Translations under genes and position numbers: made by a program | The notes under the pieces: generated by a model | What the model was told of the DNA's origin: nothing | Database searches by the model: none | What the model saw: only the letters and a program-made list of their open reading frames with translations | In this document: positions 51,335-59,374 of the stretch, piece after piece | Layout: the number at the start of each line of letters is the position of its first letter | Position numbering within the stretch: the first letter of the stretch is position 1 | Source: Deltaproteobacteria bacterium | GTDB taxonomy: Bacteria > Myxococcota_A > Polyangia > Polyangiales > Ga0077539 | NCBI GenBank assembly: GCA_016218725.1 | Contig: JACRDB010000149.1 | Span: forward strand, 108,019 to 172,018 | Direction: 5' to 3' | Length of the DNA: 64,000 bases

Positions 51335-52666
51335 TCAGTCCTCGCCGTGGCGCTCTCGGGCGAAGAGCCTGGAGAGGGTCCGGCGGTCGATGCCGAGGAC
51401 CTCGGCGGCGCGGGTCTTGTTGCCGCCCGTGTGCTGGAGCACGCGGTCGATGTAGCGCCGCTCGACCACGGCGAGGGTGGGCCAGTCGCTGTCCAGGCCG
51501 TGGGTGGGGTGGCCCCCGTGGCCCGCGGCCCCGACGATGGACGGCAGGTCCGCCCGGAGCACGGCGTTGCCCCGGGCCAGGAGCACCGCCCTCTCGACGG
51601 TCTGGGCCAGCTCCCGGACGGTCCCCGGCCAGTCGTAGGAGAGCAGGGCCTGGCGGGCGTCCGGGGCCAGGGCCGGCGTCGGGCGCCCGAGGAGCGAGGC
51701 ATAGTGGGCCAGGAAATGGTCCACCAGCAGGGGGATGTCCTCGGGCCTGGCGGTCAGCGGCGGCACCGCCAGGGTCACCACCTGGAGCCGGAAGAGCAGC
51801 TCCTCGCGGAACTTCCCGGCGGCCGCGGCGGCGTGCAGGTCGTGGGCCGTGGCGGTGATCAAGCGCACGTCCTCCGCGGTGCCACGCCGCTGGGAGCGCT
51901 CCTCCAGGGCGCGCAGGAGCAGCCCCTGACCCTTCGCCGGGAGCTCGTCGATGTCGTCCAGGAAGAGCGTGCCCCCGGCGGCCTCGACGAGCACCCCGTG
52001 GGCGTCCTCGACGCCGAAGAGCCTCGCCAGGAGCGGCTCCTCGGGCAGCGCCGCGCAGGAAAGGGACACGAAGGCCCCGGCGCGCCCGCTGCGCGCGTGG
52101 ATGGTCCGCGCGATGAGCTCCTTGCCCGTGCCGCTGTCCCCCTGGAGCAGCACCGTGGCGGGCGTGGGCGCCACCTGGGCGATGACCTTGTACACGTCCA
52201 ACATCGCCGGCGACGTCCCTACCAGTGGGAGAGCGTGCCGAGCGTGGGGGTCCTCGGGCCGGTCCCGGAGGGTCGTGTTCTCCAGCTTCAGCCGCCGCCA
52301 CTCCAGGGCCCGCTGCACCAGCACCTTGAGGCGCGTGAGGTCCACCGGCCTCGGCACGTAGTCGTAGGCCCCGAGGCCCATCAGGTCCATGGCGCTCTGC
52401 GCGTCGGCGTAGGCCGTGAACACCACCACCGGCGTCTGCGGCGCGCGCTGCATGGTCCCCAGGAGCACCGCTCGCCCATCGGCCCTTGGCATCTGCAGGT
52501 CCGTCAAGACCAGGTCAAAACCCCCGAGGTCCTGCGCCAGCGCCTCGGTCCCGTCCGAGGCCTCGGTCACCAGGTGCCCCGCCACCCGCAGGGCCTTCGC
52601 CATCAGCTCCCGCGAGTCCTCGTCGTCGTCCACCAGCAACACCCGCGCAGGGTTTGGTCGGCTCAT
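51335..52666 (-). CDS. NtrC-like response regulator lacking GAFTGA
   Basis: A 443-aa protein: receiver domain with D13-D15 and phospho-acceptor D56 (LVLTDLQMP), but the conserved Lys is Arg (R106, YVPRPVD). AAA+ core with Walker A GDSGTGKE (176-183) and LFLDDIDEL (234-242). The GAFTGA loop, normally between LFG and the FExAxGG segment, is deleted: the sequence reads LFGVEDAHGVLVEAAGG (216-232). It ends in a Fis-type HTH (KTRAAEVLGIDRRTLSRL). Such proteins usually do not activate sigma-54; some act on sigma-70 promoters. No histidine kinase gene lies nearby. Confidence 0.85.
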   Translation of the reverse strand: MSRPNPARVLLVDDDEDSRELMAKALRVAGHLVTEASDGTEALAQDLGGFDLVLTDLQMPRADGRAVLLGTMQRAPQTPVVVFTAYADAQSAMDLMGLGAYDYVPRPVDLTRLKVLVQRALEWRRLKLENTTLRDRPEDPHARHALPLVGTSPAMLDVYKVIAQVAPTPATVLLQGDSGTGKELIARTIHARSGRAGAFVSLSCAALPEEPLLARLFGVEDAHGVLVEAAGGTLFLDDIDELPAKGQGLLLRALEERSQRRGTAEDVRLITATAHDLHAAAAAGKFREELLFRLQVVTLAVPPLTARPEDIPLLVDHFLAHYASLLGRPTPALAPDARQALLSYDWPGTVRELAQTVERAVLLARGNAVLRADLPSIVGAAGHGGHPTHGLDSDWPTLAVVERRYIDRVLQHTGGNKTRAAEVLGIDRRTLSRLFARERHGED

Positions 52667-52737
52667 GGCGCAAGGCGGCTAGCACCCACCATGCCGCCAG
52701 GAGTCCCCACCGCAACAACCATCTTCCCAAGCATCAA

Positions 52738-52784
52738 CCGAGGCAACACTCCTCGGGACTGGTGTCATTCTCCCCGGCGCCGGG
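52738..52784 (-). terminator. Stem-loops after lipoprotein gene
   Basis: Two hairpins follow the lipoprotein gene that stops at 52785: a 12-bp palindrome CCCGGCGCCGGG (52773-52784) and CCGAGG-7 nt-CCTCGG (52738-52756). No T-tract follows on the minus strand, so the function is uncertain; they may stabilise or end the transcript. Confidence 0.3.
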
Positions 52785-53789
52785 TCAACGCTCCCCAGAC
52801 TGGGGTGCTGTAGGCGTACGTCCCACGGGTAGGTCCACAGGGGGAGTTGTGGGTGTGCCTACGGGCGTCCCCGAGGGTGCCGGGGCAGGTTCCGCTGGGG
52901 CGCTGCGGGCCAGGGTGATGGGGATGGTGATGGCGGAGGGGTTGTAGGCGGGGTGGAAGCGCAGCCGGGTGCCGAGGACTTGAATACAGTCACGGATGGG
53001 GGCCGCGAAGGGGCGGGCCTCGGTGACCTCGACGCGGGAGACGGAGCCCGCGGCGGAGACCTCCAGGCGGAGCGAGAGGTCGCCTTCAGCGTCCGGGGCC
53101 ACGGCGAGGGCGGCGGTGTAGCACGTGAGGGAGAGGGCGCGCAGGTCCTCCAGGGAGGCGGCGACGAGGGCCTCCGAGGGGGGCCCCGAGGGGGCGGCGT
53201 TGGGGGTGAGGGAAGGCTGCCAGGCGCCCACGGCGAGGGTCTCCGGGTTGGCCACGGCGATCACCCCGGGGCGCTGGGCCTGGGCGGGCGCCACGGGGGG
53301 TGTGTCTCCGGTGGCCTCCCCGGGGCGAAACGAGAACGCAAAGGAGAACAGCGCGGGCCCCCGGGAGGCCGGGAAGCGCCGCGAGCGCAGGGCGCCGAAG
53401 ACGCAGGGCTGCAGGAGCGCCAGCGAGGGCTCCGGCGCGCCGATGGTCTCCACGTCGGTGACGTTCCCGTCGGCGCCCACGCGGAGCATGGTGGTGAGCG
53501 TGCCCTGGGCCGTGGGGTTCACCGTGAGGAGCGCGCGGAAGCACGCGCGCACGGGCCCGTTGGTGGTGGCCAGCACGGGCTGGGCGGCCTCCGCCGAGAG
53601 GCCCCGGGCGCGGCGGGGCAGCGGCGTGGGCGCGGGGGAGTTCCACCCGGGGTGCTCCACCCTCAGGGGCGGGAGCGAGACGCTGGTCACCGTCGGGGCG
53701 GGCGGCGGCGCCGGGGCCACGGGCGCCGGGCGAGAGCCCGCGCAGGCCAGGGCCAGGGTCGCGCCGGAGAAGATCGCTCGGGGGCTCAT
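52785..53789 (-). CDS. AgmX/PglI-type domain lipoprotein-like protein
   Basis: A 334-aa exported protein. A short leader ends in a lipobox-like LALAC, followed by a Pro-rich linker. Two copies of a domain resembling the AgmX/PglI C-terminal or TonB-like fold are present: VRACFRALLTVNPTAQGTLT with GNVTDVETIGAP, and LTCYTAALAVAPDAEGDLSL with GSVSRVEVTEA. Each copy has one Cys before the domain and one near its end (PCVFGAL, DCIQVLG), probably a disulfide. It is typical of myxobacterial envelope proteins; partner unknown. It is divergent from uvrC (62 bp). Confidence 0.65.
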   Translation of the reverse strand: MSPRAIFSGATLALACAGSRPAPVAPAPPPAPTVTSVSLPPLRVEHPGWNSPAPTPLPRRARGLSAEAAQPVLATTNGPVRACFRALLTVNPTAQGTLTTMLRVGADGNVTDVETIGAPEPSLALLQPCVFGALRSRRFPASRGPALFSFAFSFRPGEATGDTPPVAPAQAQRPGVIAVANPETLAVGAWQPSLTPNAAPSGPPSEALVAASLEDLRALSLTCYTAALAVAPDAEGDLSLRLEVSAAGSVSRVEVTEARPFAAPIRDCIQVLGTRLRFHPAYNPSAITIPITLARSAPAEPAPAPSGTPVGTPTTPPVDLPVGRTPTAPQSGER

Positions 53790-53851
53790 CGCGGGCGAGT
53801 CATAGCCCTTTCCGGGAGGAAAGAAACCCCCGGGCGCACTACACTCCGCGG

Positions 53852-55732
53852 GTGGACCCCGAGGCCCTGGCGCTGCGGCTGGAGACGCTCCCTGCCTCCC
53901 CGGGGTGCTACCTGTTCCGGAACAAGAAGGGCCAGGTGGTGTACGTGGGCAAGGCCCGCTCCCTGCGGCAGAGGGTGCGCCAGTACTTCCAGCCCAACAC
54001 CAACGACTACCGGTACTTCGTGCCGCTCCTGGAGCGGATCCTGGGGGACGTGGAGACCGTGGTGACCGCCAGCGAGCGCGAGGCCGTGCTCCTGGAGAGC
54101 GCCCTCATCAAGGAGCACAAGCCCAAGTACAACGTGCGCCTGCGGGACGACAAGGACTACCTCTCGCTGCGGCTGGACCGGGCGGTCCCCTGGCCGAGGC
54201 TCCAGGTGGTCCGGCGCCCCAGGGCCGACGGGGCGGAGTACTTCGGGCCCTACCCCAACGCCAGCGAGGCCCGCCGCGCGCTGAGCCTGGTGAACCGGCA
54301 CTTCCAGCTCCGGACCTGCGAGGACCAGGTCTTCGCCGGGCGCACCAGGCCCTGCCTGGAGTACCAGATCAAGCGCTGCCCCGGGCCCTGCGTGCTGCCC
54401 GTGGACCCGGAGGCGTACCGCGCCCAGGTGGAGTACGTGGCGCTCTTCCTCCAGGGAAAGAGCACGGAGCTGGCCGGGCGCCTGGAGGGGGCCATGCGCG
54501 AGGCCTCCGGGGCGCTGGAGTTCGAGCGCGCCGCGCGGCTGCGGGACCAGCTCTCCTCCGTGCGGCGCCTCCAGGAGACGCAGCGCGTGGCGGAGGTGAG
54601 CGACACGGACCGGGACGTGTACGGGATGTACCGCGAGGGCGACTCGGTGGTGGTCACGCTCCTCCTGGTGCGGGACGGTTTTGTGAGGGACACGCAGACC
54701 AGCACCTTCGGGAAGATGGAGCTGCCCGACGACGAGCTCGTCGCGCAGGTCCTGTCCTCGCGCTACGCCGACGAGGGGGCCACGATCCCCGACGAGGTGC
54801 TCCTGCCCTGCGAGCCCGAGGGGCTGGACGGCGTCCGGGAGGTGCTCTCGGAGCGCCGGGGGAGGCCCGTGACGGTCACCGCCTCGCCCGGGGACACCGG
54901 CAAGAGGCTCCTGGCCCTGGCCCAGGAGAACGCCCTGCACGCCTTCCGCGAGCGCCGGGTGGCCGCCGCGGGGGCGGCATCCCACGCCGAGGCCCTGGGC
55001 CGCGCCCTGGGGCTCCCGGAGCCGCCCCGGAGCATCGAGTGCGTGGACATCTCGCACCACGCGGGGGATGAGACCGTCGGGGCGTTGGTTCGTTTGACGG
55101 ACGGTTCGCCGGACAAGCGGGGTTATCGTGGTTACCATGTCCGGTCGGAGCACCGCGGGGACGACTACCGGGCGATGTATGAAGTGCTCTCCCGGAGGTT
55201 CCGCCGGGGCAGGGACGGGGAGTCGGGCTGGGCCTTCCCGGACCTCTTCGTGGTGGACGGCGGCCGGGGGCAGCTCAACGTGGCCCTGGCGGTGCTCACG
55301 GAGCTCAAGGTGCCAGACCTCCGGGTGTGCGCCCTGGCCAAGGAGCGCGAGAGCGCCCTCGGGGACAAGGTCACGGACCGGGTGTACCTCCCCGGGCGCA
55401 AGAACCCCTTGTCCATCAAGGAGCACGGCTCCGCCCTGGTGCTCCTGGCCCGCGCCCGGGACGAGGCCCACCGCTTCGCCAACCGCCTCCGGGAGGACTG
55501 GCACCACAAGAAGCGCCTCCGGAGCGAGCTGGATGACATCCCCGGCCTGGGCCCCAAGGCCCGGGCGCTGCTCCTCACCCGCTTCGGCAGCGTGGACGGC
55601 GTGGCCCGGGCCTCCCTGGACGCGCTCTCCGCGCTGGAGGGTCTGGGGCTCCTGCGGGCCCGGGCGGTGCACCAGCACTTCCACCCCGAGAGCCAGCTCC
55701 CGGACCCGCGGCTGGACCCGACGGACGTGTGA
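53852..55732 (+). CDS. uvrC: UvrABC system protein C
   Basis: A 626-aa excinuclease subunit that makes both incisions in nucleotide-excision repair. The N-terminal GIY-YIG nuclease is present, with GCY in place of GIY (18-20) and YVGKARSLRQR (31-41). The UVR coiled-coil for UvrB contact is at FERAARLRDQLSSVRRLQ. The RNase-H-like 5'-nuclease half has ECVDISH and VVDGGRGQL, and the C-terminal helix-hairpin-helix DNA-binding repeats include IPGLGPKARALLL. Length is normal. GTG start at 53852. Confidence 0.93.
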   Translation: MDPEALALRLETLPASPGCYLFRNKKGQVVYVGKARSLRQRVRQYFQPNTNDYRYFVPLLERILGDVETVVTASEREAVLLESALIKEHKPKYNVRLRDDKDYLSLRLDRAVPWPRLQVVRRPRADGAEYFGPYPNASEARRALSLVNRHFQLRTCEDQVFAGRTRPCLEYQIKRCPGPCVLPVDPEAYRAQVEYVALFLQGKSTELAGRLEGAMREASGALEFERAARLRDQLSSVRRLQETQRVAEVSDTDRDVYGMYREGDSVVVTLLLVRDGFVRDTQTSTFGKMELPDDELVAQVLSSRYADEGATIPDEVLLPCEPEGLDGVREVLSERRGRPVTVTASPGDTGKRLLALAQENALHAFRERRVAAAGAASHAEALGRALGLPEPPRSIECVDISHHAGDETVGALVRLTDGSPDKRGYRGYHVRSEHRGDDYRAMYEVLSRRFRRGRDGESGWAFPDLFVVDGGRGQLNVALAVLTELKVPDLRVCALAKERESALGDKVTDRVYLPGRKNPLSIKEHGSALVLLARARDEAHRFANRLREDWHHKKRLRSELDDIPGLGPKARALLLTRFGSVDGVARASLDALSALEGLGLLRARAVHQHFHPESQLPDPRLDPTDV

Positions 55733-55751
55733 GCCCGGCGCTTGTCCGGGC
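55733..55751 (+). terminator. Weak stem-loop after uvrC
   Basis: GCCCGG-7 nt-CCGGGC forms a perfect 6-bp stem right after the uvrC stop, without a T-run. It may separate uvrC from the ATP synthase promoter just downstream, but termination strength is unknown. Confidence 0.3.
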
Positions 55752-55757
55752 GGCGTC

Positions 55758-55787
55758 TTGACCCCACGGACAACGGGGTGCTAGAAG
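55758..55787 (+). promoter_or_regulatory. Candidate sigma-70 promoter for atp genes
   Basis: TTGACC (55758-55763), 18-bp spacer and TAGAAG (55782-55787), followed by the atpZ ATG at 55837. The -35 matches 5 of 6 and the -10 is partial. A constitutive promoter would suit an ATP synthase operon. Confidence 0.4.
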
Positions 55788-55836
55788 CGCGCCGCGTCGC
55801 ATGGGCGGTACCCTTCAGCACCCGAGGGCAGTGGCC

Positions 55837-56097
55837 ATGAAGGTACCTGTTCGCGATCTGTCAGGGACCTCCCTGGGGCTTGAGCTCGCGCTCTCCATTG
55901 TCCTGCCCTGCGCGGCGGGGCACTGGGCGGACGAGCGGTGGCGCACGGGCCCCTGGCTCACGGTGCTCGGCGTGGTCCTCGGCCTCGTGGCGGGCCTGCG
56001 GCTCCTCCTGCGCTTCGCGGCCGCGGGCTCCGAGGCGGGTGACAAGCCCGACAAGCCCCACGAGCCCCACAAACCCGACGACCGGGGCGCGCCATGA
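55837..56097 (+). CDS. atpZ: AtpZ/AtpI-type accessory protein
   Basis: An 86-aa protein with a hydrophobic hairpin typical of AtpZ: LGLELALSIVLPCAAGHWADERW and WLTVLGVVLGLVAGLRLLL. The C-terminus is a charged Lys/Pro/Asp/His tail (DKPDKPHEPHKPDD). AtpZ-like proteins often lead ATP synthase operons and help Fo assembly or ion handling. The ATG at 55837 has GAGGG 8 nt upstream; an in-frame ATG at 55801 lacks one. Its end overlaps the next ATG (ATGA). Confidence 0.7.
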   Translation: MKVPVRDLSGTSLGLELALSIVLPCAAGHWADERWRTGPWLTVLGVVLGLVAGLRLLLRFAAAGSEAGDKPDKPHEPHKPDDRGAP

Positions 56098-56543
56098 GCA
56101 GCACCGTCCACCAGGCTCCCAGCCACCGAGGCGCCATGGCACCGGAAGAGAACAACGGCCGGCCGCAGGGCTTCGCGGGGCCGCTCCTGCGGCGCATCGC
56201 GGCGGTGTCCGTGGCCCTGGGCGCGGCCACGGCGCTCCTGGCGGCGCTCCTGGGCGGCCTCGCCGCGGTGTACTCCGTGGCGTGCGGGGTGGGCGTGGGG
56301 CTCGCCAACGTCTGGGCGCTGACCCGGGTGGTCTCCCGGATGCTGGGCGAGGGGAGTGACTTCGGCCGCACCCTCGGGGGCGTGCTCCTGGTGACCAAGA
56401 TGGGGCTCCTGGCCGCGGTGGTGTGGGCGCTGGTGCGCTACACGCCGGTGTCGGGGGAGTGGTTCCTGGCGGGGGTCACGGCGGTGGTGGTAGGCACCCT
56501 GGTGGGCGGCGCGGCGAACATGTCCGGAGGCGGCGATGCCTGA
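56094..56543 (+). CDS. atpI: ATP synthase subunit I
   Basis: A 149-aa membrane protein with four hydrophobic segments (VALGAATALLAALLGGLAAV, GVGVGLANVWALT, GGVLLVTKMGLLAAVVWALV and FLAGVTAVVVGTLVGGAA) as in AtpI proteins, which assist c-ring assembly. The N-terminal 30 residues are polar. It overlaps both atpZ (4 bp) and atpB (8 bp), so translation is tightly coupled. Confidence 0.65.
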   Translation: MSSTVHQAPSHRGAMAPEENNGRPQGFAGPLLRRIAAVSVALGAATALLAALLGGLAAVYSVACGVGVGLANVWALTRVVSRMLGEGSDFGRTLGGVLLVTKMGLLAAVVWALVRYTPVSGEWFLAGVTAVVVGTLVGGAANMSGGGDA

Positions 56544-57423
56544 TCACAGCTCGTGGTTCACGTACCTTCTGTCGCTGCCGGGGTTCCACAACCTGTGGGT
56601 CGTGGTCAACCGCGCGGCGTGCCTCAACGCGGAGACCCACGAGGTGCGGGACCTCGGGCCCGACGGGGCCTGCGAGGCGGGCTTCGCCCCGGCGGCGGTG
56701 GCGAAGCACGGGAGCTACCCGGCGGGGACCGACGTGACCATCGAGGCCACGGTGACGCTGGTGTTCGTGCTGGGGGTCATCGGTCTCCTGATCGTGCTCA
56801 TGCGGGCGCGGCTGGCGGACAAGGAGAAGTCCCTGGTGCCCGAGGGGGAGCTCACGGTGACGTCCTTCGTGGAGAACTTCACGGAGACCTTCTACGGGCT
56901 CCTGCGGGACTTCCTGGGCAAGGACGATGCGCGGAATTTCATGCCGGTGATCGGGACCTGCGCGTTCTTCATCTTCTTCTCGAACGCGCTCGGGCTGATC
57001 CCCGGCTTCGTGCCGCCGACCAGCAATTTCAACGTGACGCTGGCGTGCGGGCTGATCGTGTTCGTGTCCACGCACTACTACGGCTTCCGGCGGCAGGGGC
57101 TCGCGTACCTCAAGCACTTCCTCGGGCCGGTCTTGTGGCTGGCGCCGTTGATGATCGTGCTGGAGGTGATCTCGCACATGGTCCGGCCGTTGTCCCTGGC
57201 CATCCGGCTGGCGGTCAACCTCTTCGTGGACCATTTGATGGTGGGGGTCTTCACGGCCCTGACGCTGGTGATCGTGCCGGTGCCCATCATGCTGCTCGGG
57301 GTCCTGGTGGTGGTGCTCCAGACCTACGTGTTCTGCCTCCTGGCCACGGTGTACATCCAGGGCGCCATCGAGCACCACGAAGAGCATCCGGAGGGCGGCG
57401 CCCACGAGGGGCACGCGCACTGA
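56536..57423 (+). CDS. atpB: F1Fo ATP synthase subunit a
   Basis: A 295-aa polytopic Fo subunit forming the ion half-channels at the c-ring. The essential helix is intact with the conserved arginine in SLAIRLAVNLFVDHLM, together with GLIPGFVPPTSNFNVTLACG and the C-terminal VFCLLATVYIQGAIEHHEEH. Length is at the long end of the family because of an N-terminal loop (about residues 20-60). Cytoplasmic/periplasmic ends follow the normal a-subunit topology. Confidence 0.93.
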   Translation: MPDHSSWFTYLLSLPGFHNLWVVVNRAACLNAETHEVRDLGPDGACEAGFAPAAVAKHGSYPAGTDVTIEATVTLVFVLGVIGLLIVLMRARLADKEKSLVPEGELTVTSFVENFTETFYGLLRDFLGKDDARNFMPVIGTCAFFIFFSNALGLIPGFVPPTSNFNVTLACGLIVFVSTHYYGFRRQGLAYLKHFLGPVLWLAPLMIVLEVISHMVRPLSLAIRLAVNLFVDHLMVGVFTALTLVIVPVPIMLLGVLVVVLQTYVFCLLATVYIQGAIEHHEEHPEGGAHEGHAH

Positions 57424-57452
57424 AGGGTTCGTTTGTCGGGAAGGAGAACGCG

Positions 57453-57788
57453 ATGAAGAAGTATCTCGTAGGAGTTTCGAGCGGGTTGTTCGTGACGCTG
57501 TGCGCCCTCGCTGCGTGGGCCCAGCCCATGGAGGGCGCCGCCGCGGGGAGCAACCAGTACGACGCCAAGATGGCCGCGGCCATCGGCGCGGGCCTCGCCA
57601 TCGGCCTGGCGGCCTTCGGGGGCTCCCTGGGCCAGGGCCGCGCGGCGGCCGCCGCCCTGGAGGGCATCGCCCGCAACCCCAGCGCCAACGACAAGATCGG
57701 CGGCCGCCTGGTGCTGGGCCTGGCGCTCATCGAGTCGCTGGTGCTCTACGCCCTGCTGATCGCGATCTTCCTGTACGGCAAGACCTGA
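57453..57788 (+). CDS. atpE: F1Fo ATP synthase subunit c
   Basis: A 111-aa c-ring subunit, longer than usual (about 80 aa) because of an N-terminal signal-like leader ending AWA at residue 23. The first helix carries GGSLGQGRAAAAALEGIARNP with Q61. The second carries the ion-binding carboxylate E94 in ALIESLVLYALL. The adjacent S95 and Q61 recall some Na+-binding c-rings, but H+ coupling cannot be excluded. AAGGAG precedes the ATG. The b, delta and F1 subunits are not in the window, so the operon is split. Confidence 0.9.
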   Translation: MKKYLVGVSSGLFVTLCALAAWAQPMEGAAAGSNQYDAKMAAAIGAGLAIGLAAFGGSLGQGRAAAAALEGIARNPSANDKIGGRLVLGLALIESLVLYALLIAIFLYGKT

Positions 57789-57808
57789 GCCGCGCGGGGA
57801 GTCCGCGG

Positions 57809-58594
57809 GTGCTCCTCGGTCAGCCGCTCGCGGTGGTGGTCCCCGCGTACAACACGGGCCCGCGGGTGCTCCGCGTGCTCGCCACGCTGCCGCCCTTCGT
57901 GGACCTGGTGGTCGTCGTGGACGACGCCAGCACGGACGACACCGCCCGGCTCCTGGCCACGGTCACGGACCCCCGGGTGCGGTGCCTGCGCCACACCCAT
58001 AACCGCGGCGTAGGAGGCGCCCTGGCAACGGGTTACGGCGCCGCCCTGGACCTCGGGGCGGACCTCGTGGCGGTGCTGGCGGGCGACGGGCAGATGGACC
58101 CGGAGGACCTCCTGGCGCTGGCCGCTCCCGTGGCCGAGGGCCGGGCGGACTACGCCAGGGGGGACCGCCTGAGCCACCCGTCGTGCGCGCGGGTGATGCC
58201 CTGGACGCGCTTCCTGGGCAACCACATCTTGTCCTTCCTCACGCGCCTGGCCACGGGGCTCCCGGGGCTGTCGGACTCGCAGTGCGGCTACACGGTGATC
58301 GCCCGCCGGGCGCTCCTGTCCCTGGACCTGGGGGCGCTCTGGCGGCGCTACGGGTACCCCAACCACCTGCTCGGGGCCCTGGTGCTGGCGGGCTGGAGGG
58401 TCACGGGCGTGACCGTGGCGCCTCGGTACGGCGACGAGCGCTCCGGGGTGCGCCTGCGGGACGCGCTGTGGACGGTGCCGAGGATCATCCTGTGGGTGGC
58501 CTGGGCGCGCGCCTCCTGCTGGCTCCTGCGCGAGCGCCGGGCCCTCGGGGCGGGCGCCCGGGGCGTGCTCGAGCTGTCGCGGTCGCCGCGGTGA
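57809..58594 (+). CDS. Family 2-type glycosyltransferase
   Basis: A 261-aa GT-A fold enzyme: VVVPAYNTG near the start, VVVVDDASTDD (about 34-44) for nucleotide binding and AGDGQMDP (91-98) with a DxD-like metal site, as in polyprenol-phosphate sugar transferases of GT2. It ends in a hydrophobic, probably membrane-associated segment (IILWVAWARASCWLL). GTG start at 57809, 20 bp after atpE. The stop overlaps the bactofilin GTG (GTGA), suggesting a cell-envelope unit. Confidence 0.85.
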   Translation: MLLGQPLAVVVPAYNTGPRVLRVLATLPPFVDLVVVVDDASTDDTARLLATVTDPRVRCLRHTHNRGVGGALATGYGAALDLGADLVAVLAGDGQMDPEDLLALAAPVAEGRADYARGDRLSHPSCARVMPWTRFLGNHILSFLTRLATGLPGLSDSQCGYTVIARRALLSLDLGALWRRYGYPNHLLGALVLAGWRVTGVTVAPRYGDERSGVRLRDALWTVPRIILWVAWARASCWLLRERRALGAGARGVLELSRSPR

Positions 58595-58983
58595 CGGAGC
58601 CCACCGCGCCCAGGCCCCGCGCCGTGGCGGCGTCCTCCGGGGAGCTCAACGCGCTCCTCGGGCGGGGCACGCGCTTCGAGGGCAAGCTCACCTTCGAGGG
58701 CAAGGTGCGGGTGGACGGGCACCTCTCGGGGGAGGTCTTCGCGGACGGCACGCTGGTGGTGGGCGAGGACGCCGTGCTGGAGGCCAGGGTGGAGGTGGCC
58801 ACGCTCATCGTGCGAGGGGGCACGGTGCGCGGCAACGTCCGCGCGACGGTGGCCGTGGAGGTCTACGCGCCGGGGAGGGTCTTCGGGGACATCACCGCGC
58901 CGGAGGTCTTCCTGGACAAGGGCGTGGTGTTCGAGGGCCGCTGCCACATGACGGAGCTGGAGCCCGGGCCCATCGTGGGGTGA
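58591..58983 (+). CDS. Bactofilin
   Basis: A 130-aa bactofilin: the core is a run of short beta repeats typical of DUF583 (FEGKLTFEGKVRVDG, GEVFADGTLVVGEDA, LIVRGGTVRGNV, GDITAPEVFLDKGVVFEG) that forms a right-handed beta-helix polymerising without nucleotides. In Myxococcus, bactofilins help shape the cell and organise chromosome-pole structures. GTG start coupled to the glycosyltransferase stop. Last chromosomal gene before the mobile region. Confidence 0.88.
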   Translation: MTEPTAPRPRAVAASSGELNALLGRGTRFEGKLTFEGKVRVDGHLSGEVFADGTLVVGEDAVLEARVEVATLIVRGGTVRGNVRATVAVEVYAPGRVFGDITAPEVFLDKGVVFEGRCHMTELEPGPIVG

Positions 58984-59374
58984 GCGCCGTAGCACGGCGC
59001 GCGTCTCGGGCGTCCTCAATCGAAAACCGATCCTCCAACTTGACGCAGATCACCGAAAGATCGCCGACGCCGCAGTGCTCCCACCGAAATCGGGGCGTGC
59101 CTGGCAACGAATTCACGATGCACCGGTTCAACTGTGCGTTGATACCAAAGGTGTGATCAAGAGACTTCTGACGACACTGACAACCGGAGAGTACCGTGCA
59201 TAGCATCGACCACCGGGCCCCTCGAAGTGACAACATCGGCCACGACCTAAGACCCGCTCTTCCGCCGAAGAGCGGGAATTTCACCGGAGCCAGGAGCATG
59301 CCCGCCTCTACCCAGCCGCCGAGGCGAAGGCGGCGTGATGGATTGTCAACCCTCGCCCCTCAAATCGAACTGCA
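58984..59374 (+). other. Gene-poor spacer (5' exon of group II intron)
   Basis: This 391-bp stretch has noticeably lower GC than its surroundings and no supported gene. It holds one strong hairpin (59253-59276). It ends at the predicted 5' splice site of the group II intron. It may be a remnant of an earlier insertion. Confidence 0.55.
59253..59276 (+). terminator. Strong stem-loop, terminator-like
   Basis: CCCGCTCTTC-4 nt-GAAGAGCGGG is a perfect 10-bp stem followed by AATTTC. It could terminate transcription of the bactofilin unit or be the landmark of an insertion site. The T-run is short. Confidence 0.45.

Noticed and set aside
52667..52700. TGGCGGCATGG (minus strand) as a sigma-54 promoter for the response regulator
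   Set aside because: The next GC is 3 bp too far from the GG for -24/-12 recognition.
59134..59160. GTGCGTTGAT as an alternative group II intron 5' end
   Set aside because: No complementary EBS was seen for its upstream bases. The GTGCG at 59375 has a 6-bp EBS1 match and better spacing to the reverse transcriptase.
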